The translations under genes and the position numbers were made by a program. A model generated the notes under the pieces. The model made no database searches, was not told the DNA's origin, and saw only the letters and a list, made by a program, of their open reading frames with translations. 64,000 nt of DNA from Heterohyrax brucei (taxonomy: Eukaryota; Chordata; Mammalia; Hyracoidea; Procaviidae): NCBI GenBank assembly GCA_028571685.1, contig CM053154.1, positions 18,446,001 to 18,510,000 of the forward strand, given 5' to 3'. This document shows, piece by piece, positions 33,731 to 46,386 of the stretch (positions are counted from its first letter, which is position 1; every line of letters begins with the position of its first letter).

Positions 33731-36700
33731 GTGTTTTTTTTTTTTTTTCTTTTTCACTGTGATTAAGTGAAAGTGTACAATTTCATTTAATCAATCTGCA
33801 TGCCCGCCTGTCTGCAGCTTCTTCAGCTCTCCCTGCCTGGTGACAGCATACTCCTCCTTCTTATTCTAGACTTGTCGTATCCTCTTAACAGTCTCCTGTC
33901 CCCTCCTCTCTACCCCGTCCTCTCCTACCTGGAAAGAGACCAGTAGGACAGTATGGTGTAAATGCATAGAACTGTGAAGTACACACACCATATGGTCACT
34001 CTGTGTCCCAGAGTCCAGTCAATTTTTGTCCAAAGAGCTGACCTCAGTAGGGGGCAGCAGCAGGTCTAAGGTCTATGCTCCCAGGGGGTCCCCTAGGTCA
34101 TCAGACCATCAGTTGTGGTCTTTTAGTAGAGTTATTGAGGTGCATCCCTCTTTTTGTCGTGTTGCCACAGGGACTCAACATTGTGTGCCCCATCACGGCT
34201 GTCTTAGGTGGTGGCTAGGCACCATCTGGTTGTTCTGGTCATGTGTTGTTACAGTCACACGTTGACATGGGTCCTTCTGTCTCCTGGGGTCATTTTTCCT
34301 CTTGTCTCTGTTGTTCTCAGTAATCATCCATGCTGGAGAAGTTGGGAGCATTTGGTTTACCTCAGATGGCAGCCTGCTAGTGTTTAAGACTCCAGATGCC
34401 ATTCACCAATATGGGGTTCAGAAGGCTCTCCTCGCAATACACTAATTATACCTGTTGACCTCGATGTCCCCTGAGACCGTGGTCCCCAGGCCCCACCCCT
34501 GCTACTCTATTGTTGTAGTATTGGGTTAAGATTAGAAGAGTTTTCAGTTTATTAAGTCCACTTAAGTTGATCTACTTTCTACCGTTTATTGTCACTTTTT
34601 TCACCCAAACAAATTTCTATCAACTGTCTAATCTAAGACCAACCTTCTCCCTCCCTCCCCACCCTTGTAGCCATCAAAAAGTCTTTTCTTCTGTACATAA
34701 GTCTATTTTTAAGTCCTTATAGTAGGATTGTCATACAACATTTATCCTTTTGCAGCTGAATGATTTCACTCAGCATAATGTTTTTAGCTGAAACCAGGTT
34801 ATGAGATGCTTCCTAAAATCGCCATTGTTCCTTATCATTGCACAGTTTTCCATTGAGTGTATGTACCATAGTTTATTTATTCATTCATCTGTTGATGGTC
34901 ACCTAGGTTGATTCCTTCTTTTTGTTATTGTGGACTGAGATGCAATAAACATTTGTGTGCATGTATCTGTTCATATGACAGCCTTTGTTTCTGTAGGATA
35001 TACTCCAAGCAGTAGGATTACTAGATCCAATGTTATGTCTATTTCCAGCTTTTTAAGGAAGTGTCAAATTGCTTTCCAAAGAAATTGTACCATTTTGCAA
35101 TCTCACCAGCAGTGTGGGAGAGTTCTGATGTCTCCACAGCCTTTCCAGCATTTGTTGTTTTGTGTTTTTTGGATCACAGCCAGACTTGTTGGGGTGAGAT
35201 GGCATCTCATTGTAGTTTTGATTTGGATTTCTGTGATAGCTAATAATCTCGAGCATTTCCCCATGTGTCTTTTAGCTGTCTGGATGTCCTTTTTGGTGAA
35301 ATGTCTGTTCATCTTCTTTGCCCATTGCTTAATTGGGTTATTTACCTTTTTCTTGTTGATATTTTGCAGTACCTTGTAGATTATAGAGATCAGATGTTGG
35401 TCCAAAATGTAGTTGCCAAATATTTTTTCCCGTTCTGTAGACGGTCTTTTAACTCTTTTATTAAAGTCTTTGGGTGAGCAAAAGTGTGATTCTTAGTAGT
35501 TCCCATTTATCTATTTTTGTTTCTGTTGATCATGCTCTGTCAGATTTTGAAGTCTGTCTAAGCTGTGTCTTAAAATTTCCATTATTGACCCTGTTTCTTG
35601 AATGAGCTCTATCGTTTTAGGTTCGATATTTAGGTCTTTGGTCCATTTTGAGTTAGTTTTTGTGTAAGGTGTGAGATATGTGTCTTGTTTCAGTTTTTTT
35701 GCAGATGGGTATCCAATTTGCCAACACCTTTTCTTAAAGAGACTGTTTTTACCCCGGTTTACAATCCTAGGGCCTTTGTTAAATATGAACTGTTCATAAG
35801 AGGACAGTGACATCTATGGGGTCTCAGCTCTGTTCCAGTGGTCTACATGTCTCTTTTTGTACCATTACCAGGATGTTTTGACTACTGTGGCAGTGTAATG
35901 GGTTCTAGGGTCGGGTGGTGTGAGGCCTCACCCTGAGCTTCTCTTCTTCAATAGTGCTTTACATATCTTAGGTTTATTCCCTTTCCAAACAAAGTTGGTG
36001 ATTTGTTTCTCTATCTTATTAAAAAATGACACTGGAATTTGTATTGAGATTGCATTGTGTACATAGATTGCTTTGTGTAAAATAGACATTTTCACAATGT
36101 TAATTCTTCCTAATCCACGAGGAGAGTAGGTTTCTTCATTTATGTAAGTCTCTTTTGGTTTCTTGAAGTAAGGTCTTGTAGTTCTCTGTGTATAGATCTC
36201 TTATTTCTCTAGCTGGCTTTATTCCTGGGTAGTTTATCTTCTTGGAGGCTGTGATAAATGATATTGATTTGGTGATTTCTTCTTTGATGATCTTTTTGTT
36301 GCCATAAAAATCCTACTGATTTACTTATGCTTATCTTATATCCTAATACTTTCTGAACTCTTCTATTTGTTCCAGTAGTTTCCCATAAGTTCTTTAGGAT
36401 TCTCTGCATATACAATCATATTATCTGCAAATAGGGAGATTTTTACTTCTTTTTTGCCAGTGCAGATGCTCTTATTTCTTTGTCTTGTCTAATTGTTCTG
36501 ACTAGAACCTCTAGTACAATATTGAACAGAAGTGGTGATAGTGAGCATCCTTGTTTAGTTCCCATTCTCAGGGAGAGTTCTTTCAGTTTCTCTCCATTTA
36601 GGGTGATGTAGGCAGTTGGCTTTGCATAGATGCCCCTTGTTGCATTGAGGAATTTGTCTTCTATTCCTATTTTGCTGAGAGTTTTTAGCGTGAACGGGTG

Positions 36701-39411
36701 TTGGACTTTGTCAAATGCTTTTTCTGCATTAATTGACAAAATCAGGTGATTGTTTTGTGGTATTTATGTGGTTGATCACTGTCATGTATTGAACTGAGTT
36801 CCCCCCAGAAATAGGTGTAGCCATGTGGCTGGGCCATGATTCCCAATATTTTGTGGTAGTCCTCCATTTTGTGATTTTCCTCTGCTGTATGTTAAAGGAT
36901 TAGGGTGGGACTGTAAATCCCTTCATAGGATTACCTCCCTGCTCCACTGTAAAGGAAGTTTTCCTGGAATACAGCTTGCCCCACCCTTAATCCTTTTGTC
37001 CTACAAGAGATAAAAGGAAAGAAAAGCAAGCAGAGAATTGCAAACCTCACACCATCAAGAAGGCAACACCAGGAGAAGAATGTATCCTTCCAACCTGAGT
37101 TTCCTGTGCCAAGATGCTCCCTGGACAAAGACTGATGCAATATCAGACTTTCTTCCAGAGCCGACAGGGGGAAAACCTCCCCCTGTAGTGAACACCCTGA
37201 ATATGGACTTGTAGCCTACCAGACTGTGTAAGAATAAACCTTCCTTTGTTAAAGCCATCCACTCTGTGGTATTTCTGTTAGACCAGCCCTAGCTGACTAA
37301 AACAGTAACTGAGTAGAATTCTGGATACTGTGTCCTGCATGGCCTCCTTAAGTACACACTTAATGTTTTTGTTTTACTAAACAAAGAGCTTCTTTCAGTA
37401 TTTGTTGTAGTTTGGGTCTGGGTTTTACAAAAAGTCTCTGAGCTTTATCTGTGTTTATCTGTGAATGTCTTAATTTCATCCCCATACTTGAGAGACAATT
37501 TTTCAGGATATGTAATTCTTGGCAGGAAGTTTTTCTCCTTCAGGGCCTTGAATGTGTCATCCTACTGCCTTCACGCCAACATCATTTCTGCCAAGAAGTC
37601 AGATAGAAGCCTACAGGGCTTTCCTCTGAATGTTAGCTTTGGCTTAAGCCTTGCTGTCTTTAAGAGCCTCTGTTTATGTTTCATTTTATTAAGCTTGATT
37701 GTAATACGTCTTGATGTCTTTCTTTTGGGGCCTGTTTTTGTGGTGTTTGATACACATCTTGGAAATCTATGTTCTCTTCTTTCATAATTTCAGAGAAGTT
37801 TTCTGTCAGCAACTTTACAACAATACTCTCTGTATTTTCAGCTATCCCTCCCTGCTCAGGAACTCCAATTATTTGTAGATTATTTGTCTTAACAGAGTCT
37901 TACACATTTCTTAATGCTTCTTCATTTTCCTTATTTTTCCTCATAAATGCTGGTATCAGTTGCTCTGTCCTGAAGCTCACTAACTCTGGATTCCATTTCC
38001 TCAGTTCTGCTCTTTTGGTTTTGGATTGAATTGTCTAATACTGTAATTTTATTATCGATCTGCTGCATTTCAGTTCACTGATGTTTCATCAGTTCAAATA
38101 GCTTGTTTAATTTTTCATTTTGTTCTGCTGCATTTTGTTTAATCTCTAGGGGTGCTCTATATGTAATATTTTTGTACTCGACCTCCAATAATTTCAGAAA
38201 GGCTTCTTCATCTAGGAAGTTTCTGAGTCTTTATTTGGGGAGTTTTCCAGATCCATGGTGGACTGTTTCTTTAAATAGTTAGCTATTGATTGTTGCCTAC
38301 ATGCCATCTAGAGGCTGTTCAGTTTCTCTCTGATGTTACCTCAACAGGAGCTGGAGCATAGTTCTGAGAAGGGAGCTGGTCACCAGCCTCCTCTGTGTAC
38401 TCTAGTGACTGGCCCAAGGTGGACTCTCTGGGGTGGCAGGCTCAGCCTCCTGGCTGGCAAAGATGGTGCCCCGCTTACAGAGTTACTAGGGGGCCATCAG
38501 CTGATGCTATGATGTGAATCAGTGAAGGGTGGAGGAAATGCTGGTGGTCCATTCAGCAGTCAGTTCTCCAGGTGGTCTTCTTTTAAAAAGGTACTTTACT
38601 GCTAAACCAGGAGCTGTCCAACAGCTACCAAAATCAGTCAAGCTCTCAGGTGTGGCATGTCTGGCCTTCCAGCTGACACGGAAAGCACCTCATAGGCTGT
38701 CCCCAGATGCTATGAAGTGGTCCAAACTGGGAGGGGTTACGGTCTCTATACCATCCTTTGCCAGGCCTCATCCATACCTAGAGGCACAGCTTCTCTGCTA
38801 GAGACACACTTTCTGGATAGGGGCTGCTGCTGTGTGTTAGAATTAGCCACAGTTAAGGCCTCTGGGTGGGAGACTCTGCCTCCCATCTGACCAAGATGAC
38901 ATCTTGCCCAAGCTGCCCTTCCTGCCATAAAACAGCAAAATCTATGGTGCAGCTCAGAAAAAAATGGTGAAGGGATAGTCATTCTCTCAGTCAGCAGCTG
39001 GGCTCTAAATATGTGGCCATCTCAAACACAATCTCTTTGCTGTGCTATGTGCTGTTTACTTAAGCACTGCATTTCGACGTATTTGCTGGCTCATGCTCAG
39101 TCAGTCCCTACCTCCCAGATAACAAAGAAGGAGTCAGTACCTGCAGTCCTTCCAAATGGTGAGTCAGCAGAAGCAGAACTGAGCTTGCAGAAGCAGGACT
39201 GAGTGTGCAGAAGCAGGACTGAGCCTGCTGCTGTCTGGTCTTTGAGAGTTGGTTACCTCCTTACTGGTAGCTGGTCAAATCTGACAACCCCAAACCAGAT
39301 CCTCAGGCTCTCTGGATGTTCACGTTGCTCTATTCCATTATCATTCCAGGCCTTAGTTCTCAGAACTAAATTGAGGAGATGTGTGTCTAGTCTGCCATCT
39401 TGGCCCTGCCT
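33731..39411 (-). mobile_element. L1 with preserved 5' end inserted in the RTE
   Basis: On the minus strand it runs from a start near 39411 reading gggaggcagggccaagatgg, the typical L1 5'UTR beginning. It continues through 5'UTR/ORF1-like sequence (37310-39400) and ORF2 (34500-36780) to the 3'UTR and poly(A) (plus-strand T run at 33731-33748). Minus ORF 36443-36739 carries the RT signature [20 protein letters not shown]. All frames are broken. RTE text aag(g/a)t(g/t)tttt on both sides suggests a mutated target duplication. At about 5.1 kb without the LTR it is a little short of full length. Confidence 0.85.
36780..37303 (+). mobile_element. Solo MaLR-like LTR inside the L1
   Basis: tgtcatgtattgaactgagt to agctgactaaaaca, interrupting the antisense L1 between its ORF2 (left) and the 5' half (right). 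Confidence 0.85.
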
Positions 39412-40999
39412 CCCAAGATTTTTGTTTCCTTTATGTTGAGGTACAATCTATACTGAAGACCATAATCTTTGATCCTCATCAGTAAATGTTTCAAATCCTC
39501 TTCATTTCCAGCAAGCAGTGTTGTGTCATCTGAATAAAGCAGATTGTTAATGAGTCTTTCTTCAATCCTGATGCCTCATTCGTCTTCATATAGTGCACCT
39601 TCGCAGAGTTTTTGTTCTGCATACAGATTGAAAATGTATGGTGAACCCTGACATGCAACCTTCCTGACTTAAACCATGCAGTGTCCCCTTGCTCAGTTTG
39701 CAAGACTGCCTCTTGATCCATATACAGTTTCCTCATGAGCACAATTAAGTGCTCTGGAATTCCTGCTCTCCATAATGGTATCCATAATTTGTTATGATCC
39801 ACGCAGCTGAATGTCTTTGTATAGTCAATGAAACACAAGGTGGCATCTTTCTGGTATTCTCTGCTTTTAGACAAGATCCATCTAACATCAGCAATGAAAC
39901 CCCTGGTTCCACATCTTCTTCTGGATTCGGCTTGAATTTCTGGTCATTCTCTGTCAACATACTGTTGCAGTCACCTCTGAATGATCTTTAGCAAAATTTT
40001 AGTTGCATGTGATATTAATGATACTGTTCAACAATTTCCCCATTCAGTTTGATCACCTTTCTTGGGAATAGGCATAAATATGGATCTTTTCCAGTCAATT
40101 GACCAGGTGTTGTTGTCCTCCAAGTTTCTTGGCATAGACAAGTGAGCGTTTCCAGTGTTGTATCTGTTTGTTGAAACATCTCAGCTGCTAATCCTTCAAC
40201 TCCTGGAGACTTGACTTTTCCCAGAGCTCTCAGTGCAGCTTCAACTTCTTCAGTACCATCAGTTCCTGATCATAGACTACCTCTTGAAGTGGTTGAACAC
40301 AGACCAGTTTTTTTCTGGTATAATGACTGTGTGTTCTTTCCACTTTCTTTTGATGCTTCCTGAGTTATTTCATATTTTTCCTGTAGAATCTTTCACTATA
40401 ACTACTCGAGGTTTGAATTTTTAATTCAATTCTTTCAGCTTGAGAATGTGTTCTTCCCTTTTGGTTTTCTGTTTTCAACTCTTTGCACATTATAATACTT
40501 GATCTCCTCAAACCACCCTTTTAAATCTTCTGTTGAATTCTTTTACTTCATCACCTTTTCTTTTTGCTTTGGCTACTTGACGTTTAAGAGCAAGTTTCAG
40601 AGTGTATTCTGACTACCAATTTGGTCTTTTCTTTCTTTCCTGTCTTTTTAGTGATCTCTTGCTTTCTTCATGGATAATGTCTTTGAAATCATTCCCCAAT
40701 TCATCTCATCTTCAGTCATTAACGTGCAATGCATCAGATATGTTCCCGAGATGGTCTCTAAACTTAGGTGGGTTATACTTAAGGTTGTGCTTAGGCTGTC
40801 ATGGACTTGTTCTAGTTTTCTTCAGTTTCAATTTGACTTTGAATAGCGACTTATAGTTTAGTTATTATGTGTTATGAAAGCTATCTAGATGTTAAGTAGT
40901 TACAAAATTTGTTTATGACTTGGTGGTGTTAGAATATCAAGCTTATACCCACATGACTGATTTTCTTGGCCTTTTCCTTATCGCTATAAATTGAGGAGT

Positions 41000-41990
41000 A
41001 AGGTGTGCCTGACCCAAGCCATAGTATTTTCAATGGTTTCATATGCATGTGAAAGCTGGACAGTGACTAAGGAAGACTGAAGCAGAATCAGAGGAATCGA
41101 TGCATATGAATTATGATGTTACCAGGTACTGGTGTAGAATATTGAAGATACCATTGTCTTAGACTAGATTCTCTAGGGAAACAAGACCAATAAAGCACAG
41201 AGAGGGAGAGAGAGAGAGAGATTTGTATCAAAGACTTGGCTTATACTGTTCAACAGACTGGAAAGTCCCAAATCCTTGGGTCAGGCTATAGGCTTCTCCT
41301 TACTTGGGTAGCCACAGAAGCTGGCAAACCCCAAATTGTCAATTCATACAGTAGGATTCTGCTTCACAGCTGCAGAGACCTATGAATCCCAAGATTGGCA
41401 GGCAAGACAGCAGGTAAGCTGCTAGGACAAATCCCAAGAGATCAGACAAACAGAAGCTAACTGTGGGATCCAGAGCAAGCAAAAACAATCAGCCTTGCCA
41501 GAAAGTACATCTGTATTGCATGCAGGCTACTCACAACAGGTCCTATCATAGAAGTGAACACATTATATCAGATCTCATCATGGAGATAATCACATCATTA
41601 TACAACTGCTAGATTACATCATAAGTGTCAAACCACTGAGAATCATGGTCCAGCCAAGTTGACACACAACCTCAGTAATTATCCATGGGCTGCCAGATTG
41701 AACAAATCTATCTTGAAAGAAGTATAGTCAAAGTAATCTTTGGAAGGGAGGATGATCAGACTTCATCTTACGTACCTCAGCCATGTTATCAGGAGAGAAC
41801 AACAGTTCCTGGAGAAGGACAATACACTTAATAATGCAGAGGGTCAATGAAAAAGAGGAAAACCCTCAAGAACATAAACAAACACAGTGGTTGCCTCCAA
41901 CAGTGGGCTCAAACATAGCACTGATTGTGAGGATGGTGCAATGTACACAGGGTCACTGTGAATCGGAACTGCCTTGACAACACTAACAAT
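41000..41990 (+). mobile_element. RTE/BovB-type LINE 3' end, sense, split by an insertion
   Basis: Left part aaggtgtgcctgacccaagc to gaatattgaagataccattg (41000-41165). Right part from tccatgggctgccagattga (41680) to the 3' end. With the antisense RTE at 32555-40930 it forms an inverted pair. Confidence 0.82.
41166..41679 (+). mobile_element. LTR-like insertion in the RTE
   Basis: Starts tcttagactagattctctag, contains a (GA)n run (41195-41221), and ends ccaagttgacacacaacctc. This start and end pattern is common for LTR-type repeats in mammals. Family not determined. Confidence 0.55.
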
Positions 41991-42409
41991 AATGTAAGTT
42001 GACTGTCACAGGCATAAAGTTCTCAGAAGACAGCATCTCAAGAAACAGGGAAGGATCCAGGAAACATTCTCTTTATGAATCTTCCACTTCAAGAAAGTAA
42101 CCTTTTCCTACAAGGATTGTAGAAAACTTCTCTTGGCATCTGACTGGACAAACTAGGCTTTGTTTTCACCTCAAGACCAACCATTGGCCAAGAAGAAGTG
42201 AAGTTTTCCTGGTTGGCTTGTACCAGTCATAATTCTTTTCCTTGTCATCTGAATGAAATCAGGGTTCTATTAGCCAGGAAGATGAAAAATGGCTATTTCA
42301 GACGTCATCACCTGGTCCCTGCTTTCCTCTCCAAGATCATCTCCAAGAACTTTCTCTCTTGGTCTGCATACTGTAGGCACTTCGTCCTTTGTATGTACTG
42401 TTCCCTTTT

Positions 42410-42660
42410 CTCCCATCTTATCCTTCAGATCTCACTCGAACACCACTTATCAGTAACCACTTCCCTCCACCAGACAAGGCCAAATTTCTTTGTGATACAT
42501 TCCCACTGTGCTGGGTTACTTTCAGAGTCTTTTTTTTTTTTTTTTTTGCCATTTTTAATTTTATATTTATTTGTCTGATTATTTGATTAATATGTATCTC
42601 TTCCTCTACCAATCTTCAGTTGCATAAGGACCAGGACTATGTCTGTTTCTGCTGACCATT
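42410..42660 (+). repeat. L2-like 3' end
   Basis: tcttcagttgcataaggacc and gtctgtttctgctgaccatt match the decayed LINE-2 3' end. A T run (42533-42547) precedes it. Confidence 0.6.
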
Positions 42661-42667
42661 GTATCCC

Positions 42668-42760
42668 CAGTAAACAAACAAAAATTCATTGCCATCAAGT
42701 CAATTCTGATTCATAGTCACCCTGTAAGACAGAGTAGAACTGCCCTGTATGGTTTCTGCT
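42668..42760 (-). repeat. AfroSINE, truncated
   Basis: Antisense tail and body only (attgccatcaagtcaattct; cagagtagaactgccctgta). Confidence 0.85.
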
Positions 42761-42969
42761 TGCTCTTCTGCATGAATGTAGTCTTCATGGTCCGGGATTC
42801 CCAGATTTCCTTCCTCAGGTATTTCCTTACTCAGCAAGCACTTCTCAATACTGGATTGGCCCACTGAGGTTGGTGTCTGTAAATCTGACATGGCTCCTAT
42901 ATATTCAGTGTGTGTGATTTTCTCTAGCTGCACTCTGGTGTTCAGGAGCAAGAATGGAAGCAAGCAAAG

Positions 42970-44060
42970 AGGGGTGCTAATTCAGAGCTGGCATTTTGGG
43001 GGGAGTCAGGGAAACGCCACAGAAGGACAAAAGAGACAGGAGGTTGAGTTGCAAAGAGTGCTTGAAATGATAATCCATGAAATTGGAAGAAAAAGATGAT
43101 TAGAGGGGTCTTTCAGGAGGGAGTTTTGGTGACATCAAAGACAAGTAGAGCAACCCTCTGGTTGGAGACACAGAAGGTAGTGCTTGGAGAAAGCTTGTTT
43201 GAGTGACATGGGTTGTAGCGTGAAAAAGGTCATTAGCAACGAAGGGATCAAAGAACTGAGAGGCTAAGGTGTTTGCCACCCATGTGATGGTCCAGTTTAT
43301 GGAAAAAGTCCTTTTAAGGTTCTCTAAATATTTTGAAATATGAGAAACAGAATAACTGTAACCATCTCTGTCCACCTCCCCAGCACCAATGCGACAATGT
43401 CTAGTTTTGAACTTAGACTCATTTGTAAAAGCAAAGGCAATCAAAGATGGTAAAGGAGGACCTTTGGCAAACTGAGTCAGAATCCTTTCTATTTTAAAAG
43501 AACACTTGGGCCCAGGTTCTGGGACTTGGGGAACGTGCACAGGTGACAGAAGTGTAACTGCAGGTCGTGGGCTAGAAAGACAACTAGCGTGACCACATCT
43601 GGAACCAGGGGAGGGATGGTGAAGCTTCCCCTTTTCCCTTTTCCCTTGTTGCTCTGAATTCTAGTATTTCCAACCTGATTGGCACTGAGGCAACAGGATC
43701 AGGGTGGGGAGAGTGGCGGTGCAGTCCACAGTAGCAAAGAGTAGTGGAGAGGGAGGGATAAGCAGAGTAAGAAGGAGACTTCTACACAGTTAAGACCTCA
43801 CCAGTGGCCTCTTTTCTAAAAGCCCATCACATGTATAGGCTATAGTTGCAGAAGGTGGCACCCTAAGACTCCTAGATTCCCTGTTAGACAGTAATGGGGC
43901 TTCCCTCCTGCTCTGGATTTCAGAGTTGGCGAGTTCTTTTGTACTTCCACTTCTGTAGTAACAAAAGAAGAACCACTGTTCATTTCCGGGACTTAGAGAA
44001 GAAAGAACACGTTCTGTAAGTATTTTGCAGGACTCATGAATTTGAGCCATCAGGCAAGGC
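42970..44060. other. Intergenic, no recognised feature
   Basis: Contains a 146-codon minus ORF (43540-43100) with no recognised domain, no exon-like splice context and no close neighbour gene. Purine-rich on plus near 43720-43780. I cannot assign it. Confidence 0.4.
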
Positions 44061-44129
44061 TCATAAATCAGATTGTATATCCCATTTAGAACTGTGTTTT
44101 GTTCTTACAGTTTTGGTGCTAGGAGGAGA

Positions 44130-44215
44130 AAAAATCTATACATATTATATACATATGTATACATATTATATATAGTTATATTTTATTATACATATCTTGT
44201 ATACATACTGTTTTA
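44130..44215 (+). repeat. AT-rich low-complexity stretch
   Basis: tatacatattatatatagtt-type run. Confidence 0.8.
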
Positions 44216-44439
44216 TCCTTTTTACTTCCTATTTAAGTTGAAGGCAGTTAATAATAAAGAACATTTTATTTCAGCATTTGTTGCCACCAATTGCATAACT
44301 GCACTGTTGAGACTTAAAACAAAAAACCTGAAAAGCTATGGAAACAGTCTTCTACCTGGCCTCATTATTTTGATTCTTTTCCTCTTTAATCCATTCTCTA
44401 GAGTATCTTTTAAAGTAACGTAGTTGATCCTCTCACTGC

Positions 44440-44910
44440 TCTGCTCAGACTCCTCCGGTAGTTTCTCACTGCATTAGAGTGAAATTCACTGCTGTCCACT
44501 TGGGTGGAAGCCCCATAGAATGCACCTCTGCTTACCTTTCACTCTCATTTCCCAGTACTCCACTCTGCTGTACTGGTTTTTTGGTGTTTCTCAAAAAGGC
44601 CCCAGGGTGGCTGCCTCAGGGCCTTTGCACTCACTGCATGCACTCTCTAGAACCCTCCTTCAGACACTGCATGGCTAACTTCCTTACTCCACTCTGAGTT
44701 TCACTAAGCACCCTTAGAGAGGCCTTTCCCAGCCACTGTACAGTACAGCCTGCCTCTCTGTCTTCCACTGTTCCAGAGTTCTTATCCTGCTTTATTCACA
44801 ACACTTCTGACTGTGTGAAATTATGTATTTGTCTTTGTACTAAAATACAACTTCTAGGGAGACAGAGGCTGTGTTGTTCCCTGTTTTGGCCCTAGTACCA
44901 AGAACTTGGC
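44440..44910 (+). repeat. L2 3' region, sense
   Basis: cctcagggcctttgcactca, agagaggcctttcccagcca and ctgctttattcacaacactt follow the order of the LINE-2 3' consensus. Confidence 0.78.
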
Positions 44911-44973
44911 ATAGTGTTCGCTACATACTTGCCAACGAAAAACATGCCTATAAAAGTTTACTTCTGTCTAGGT

Positions 44974-45108
44974 GTCGTGGATCAAAAAACAACAAAAAAA
45001 TCGGTAGAACTGCCTCATAGAGTTTCAAAGGAGCACCTAGCAGATTTGAACTGCCGACTTTTTGGCGAGCAACCAAAGAACTTAATCACTATGCCACCAG
45101 AGGTTTCA
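44974..45108 (-). repeat. AfroSINE with the tail module deleted
   Basis: Antisense. The head-side complement is intact (gccaccagaggtttc), but the tail module is replaced by an A-rich run (caacaaaaaaatcggtagaa). Confidence 0.8.
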
Positions 45109-45344
45109 TGTCATGGAAAGTTGAAAACAAATGGCGGCTCCCCATGTAGATGTGGCTTACTCAGAAAAAGGAGCAGGAGTTTTTTTTTTTTTTTAAGCTT
45201 CATTGTGCTTAGAATCATGTTTATGTAACACATTAGATACAGGCCCCTCTAACCTCAGGATTTTTTACATATTGCTCTCCAGGTCTGCTCATCATCTTGG
45301 ATCTTCTTTTCTGATTGCACCTCAAGTTCATCTGGGGTGTTTCC

Positions 45345-45735
45345 TGTTGCTACTACTGTCGCTTGCCATCTAGCCAGCTCCAGCTCACGGCGACCCTGTG
45401 TCCAATAGAATGACATGACGCCTCTTCCTGTGCTATCTTCATGATGGCTGCCGTCACCCTGCTTTCTGAGTGCCTTCCAACCCACAGGTGCCACCTTCCA
45501 ACACTATCTCAGATGATGCTCTGTTGTGAATTATACGGTTTTCCTTGGCTAATTTTCAAAGGTCAATTGCCATCTCTTTCTTCTTCTGGTCTGTCTTATC
45601 CTGGAAGTGTCTCTAGAGCCTGTTTGCCACAGCTGATCCTACTGGTATTTGAAGTATCTGTGGCATAGCTCCCAGCATCACAGAAACATTCAAGTCACTC
45701 CAGTATGGCAGACTGACAGAGGAGTGGTGGCCTTC
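45345..45735 (-). repeat. Probable RTE-tail or AfroSINE-related element
   Basis: Starts gttgctactactgtcgcttg and includes gctcacggcgaccctgtgtc, words shared by the RTE 3' end and AfroSINE tails. The rest (catagctcccagcatcacag) is unfamiliar. It may be a separate SINE family. Confidence 0.4.
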
Positions 45736-46214
45736 CTCTTAGAACAAAGGCATTTTTACACAGCCACCCAGACCTTTGCTGTCTTTAGGCCTGAAAGAGA
45801 GGTGGGTCATCAGCTTCCGTAAGTCCTGTCATGAGGTGGAAGAGAAATTGTGAACCAGCTGTGATTTCATGAGAGAACAAACCCTCCAGCGTGGGCTTTT
45901 CCTAGTCACAAATGAATCATTTCACCCTTGCAAACGAGAAGGACGTCTATTCCCCTTCTGACGGGCTGGCTGATGAATTCTGCCCAGTTCTTGTCTAGTA
46001 TTCTTAGTGAACCCTCTGCTTGCAGTATACACCCAGATCTCCTGATGTTTACGACCATGCTCTTTTGCATTTAGTACTTATTTTAAAAACTCCTAAAATA
46101 TAAGGTGTTTCTGTTTTGAGATCAGGCGCAACATTTTCATCTTCCTGATTTCTCTTTTCCCTTGTTTTCTCATTCCTTCTTCTTTCTGTTTTACAATCCA
46201 GCCTCTATAATGAG

Positions 46215-46386
46215 GACTCTCTCCTGGCAGCATAGTGGTTAAGCCGCTACAGCTGCTAACCAAAGGGTCAGCAGTTCAAATCTGCCAGGTGCTCCTTGGA
46301 AACTCTATGGGGCTGTTCCACTCTGTCCTAAAGGGTTGCTATGAGTTGGAATCAACTCAGTAACAGTGGGTTTGGTTTGGTTTGGC
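46215..46386 (+). repeat. AfroSINE copy
   Basis: A sense copy, ctctcctggcagcatagtgg to gtgggtttggtttggtttgg. Confidence 0.9.

Larger units (their letters stand above)
32555..40930 (-). mobile_element. RTE/BovB-type LINE host element, antisense, with nested insertions
   Basis: Antisense RTE pieces: 32555-32574, 33099-33730 (ggtaatcc-like start, tgatgcccttctacggagat, gacccaagtaaaatgaaatc), then 39412-40930 (gatttttgtttcctttatgt onward through the reverse-transcriptase core). The second half encodes decayed reverse transcriptase. The minus ORF at 39491-39874 includes CFIDYTKTFSCVDHNKLW, the RT finger region, but with frameshifts and stops. Insertions: LTR 32575-33098 and L1 33731-39411. Confidence 0.87.

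Noticed and set aside
39491-39874. A possible reverse transcriptase gene
   Set aside because: It is a decayed fragment of an antisense RTE with frameshifts and stops, so it is annotated as part of the mobile element and not as a gene.
43100-43540. A 146-codon minus ORF in intergenic DNA
   Set aside because: No recognisable motif, no signal of splicing, and an isolated position. I cannot support a gene.
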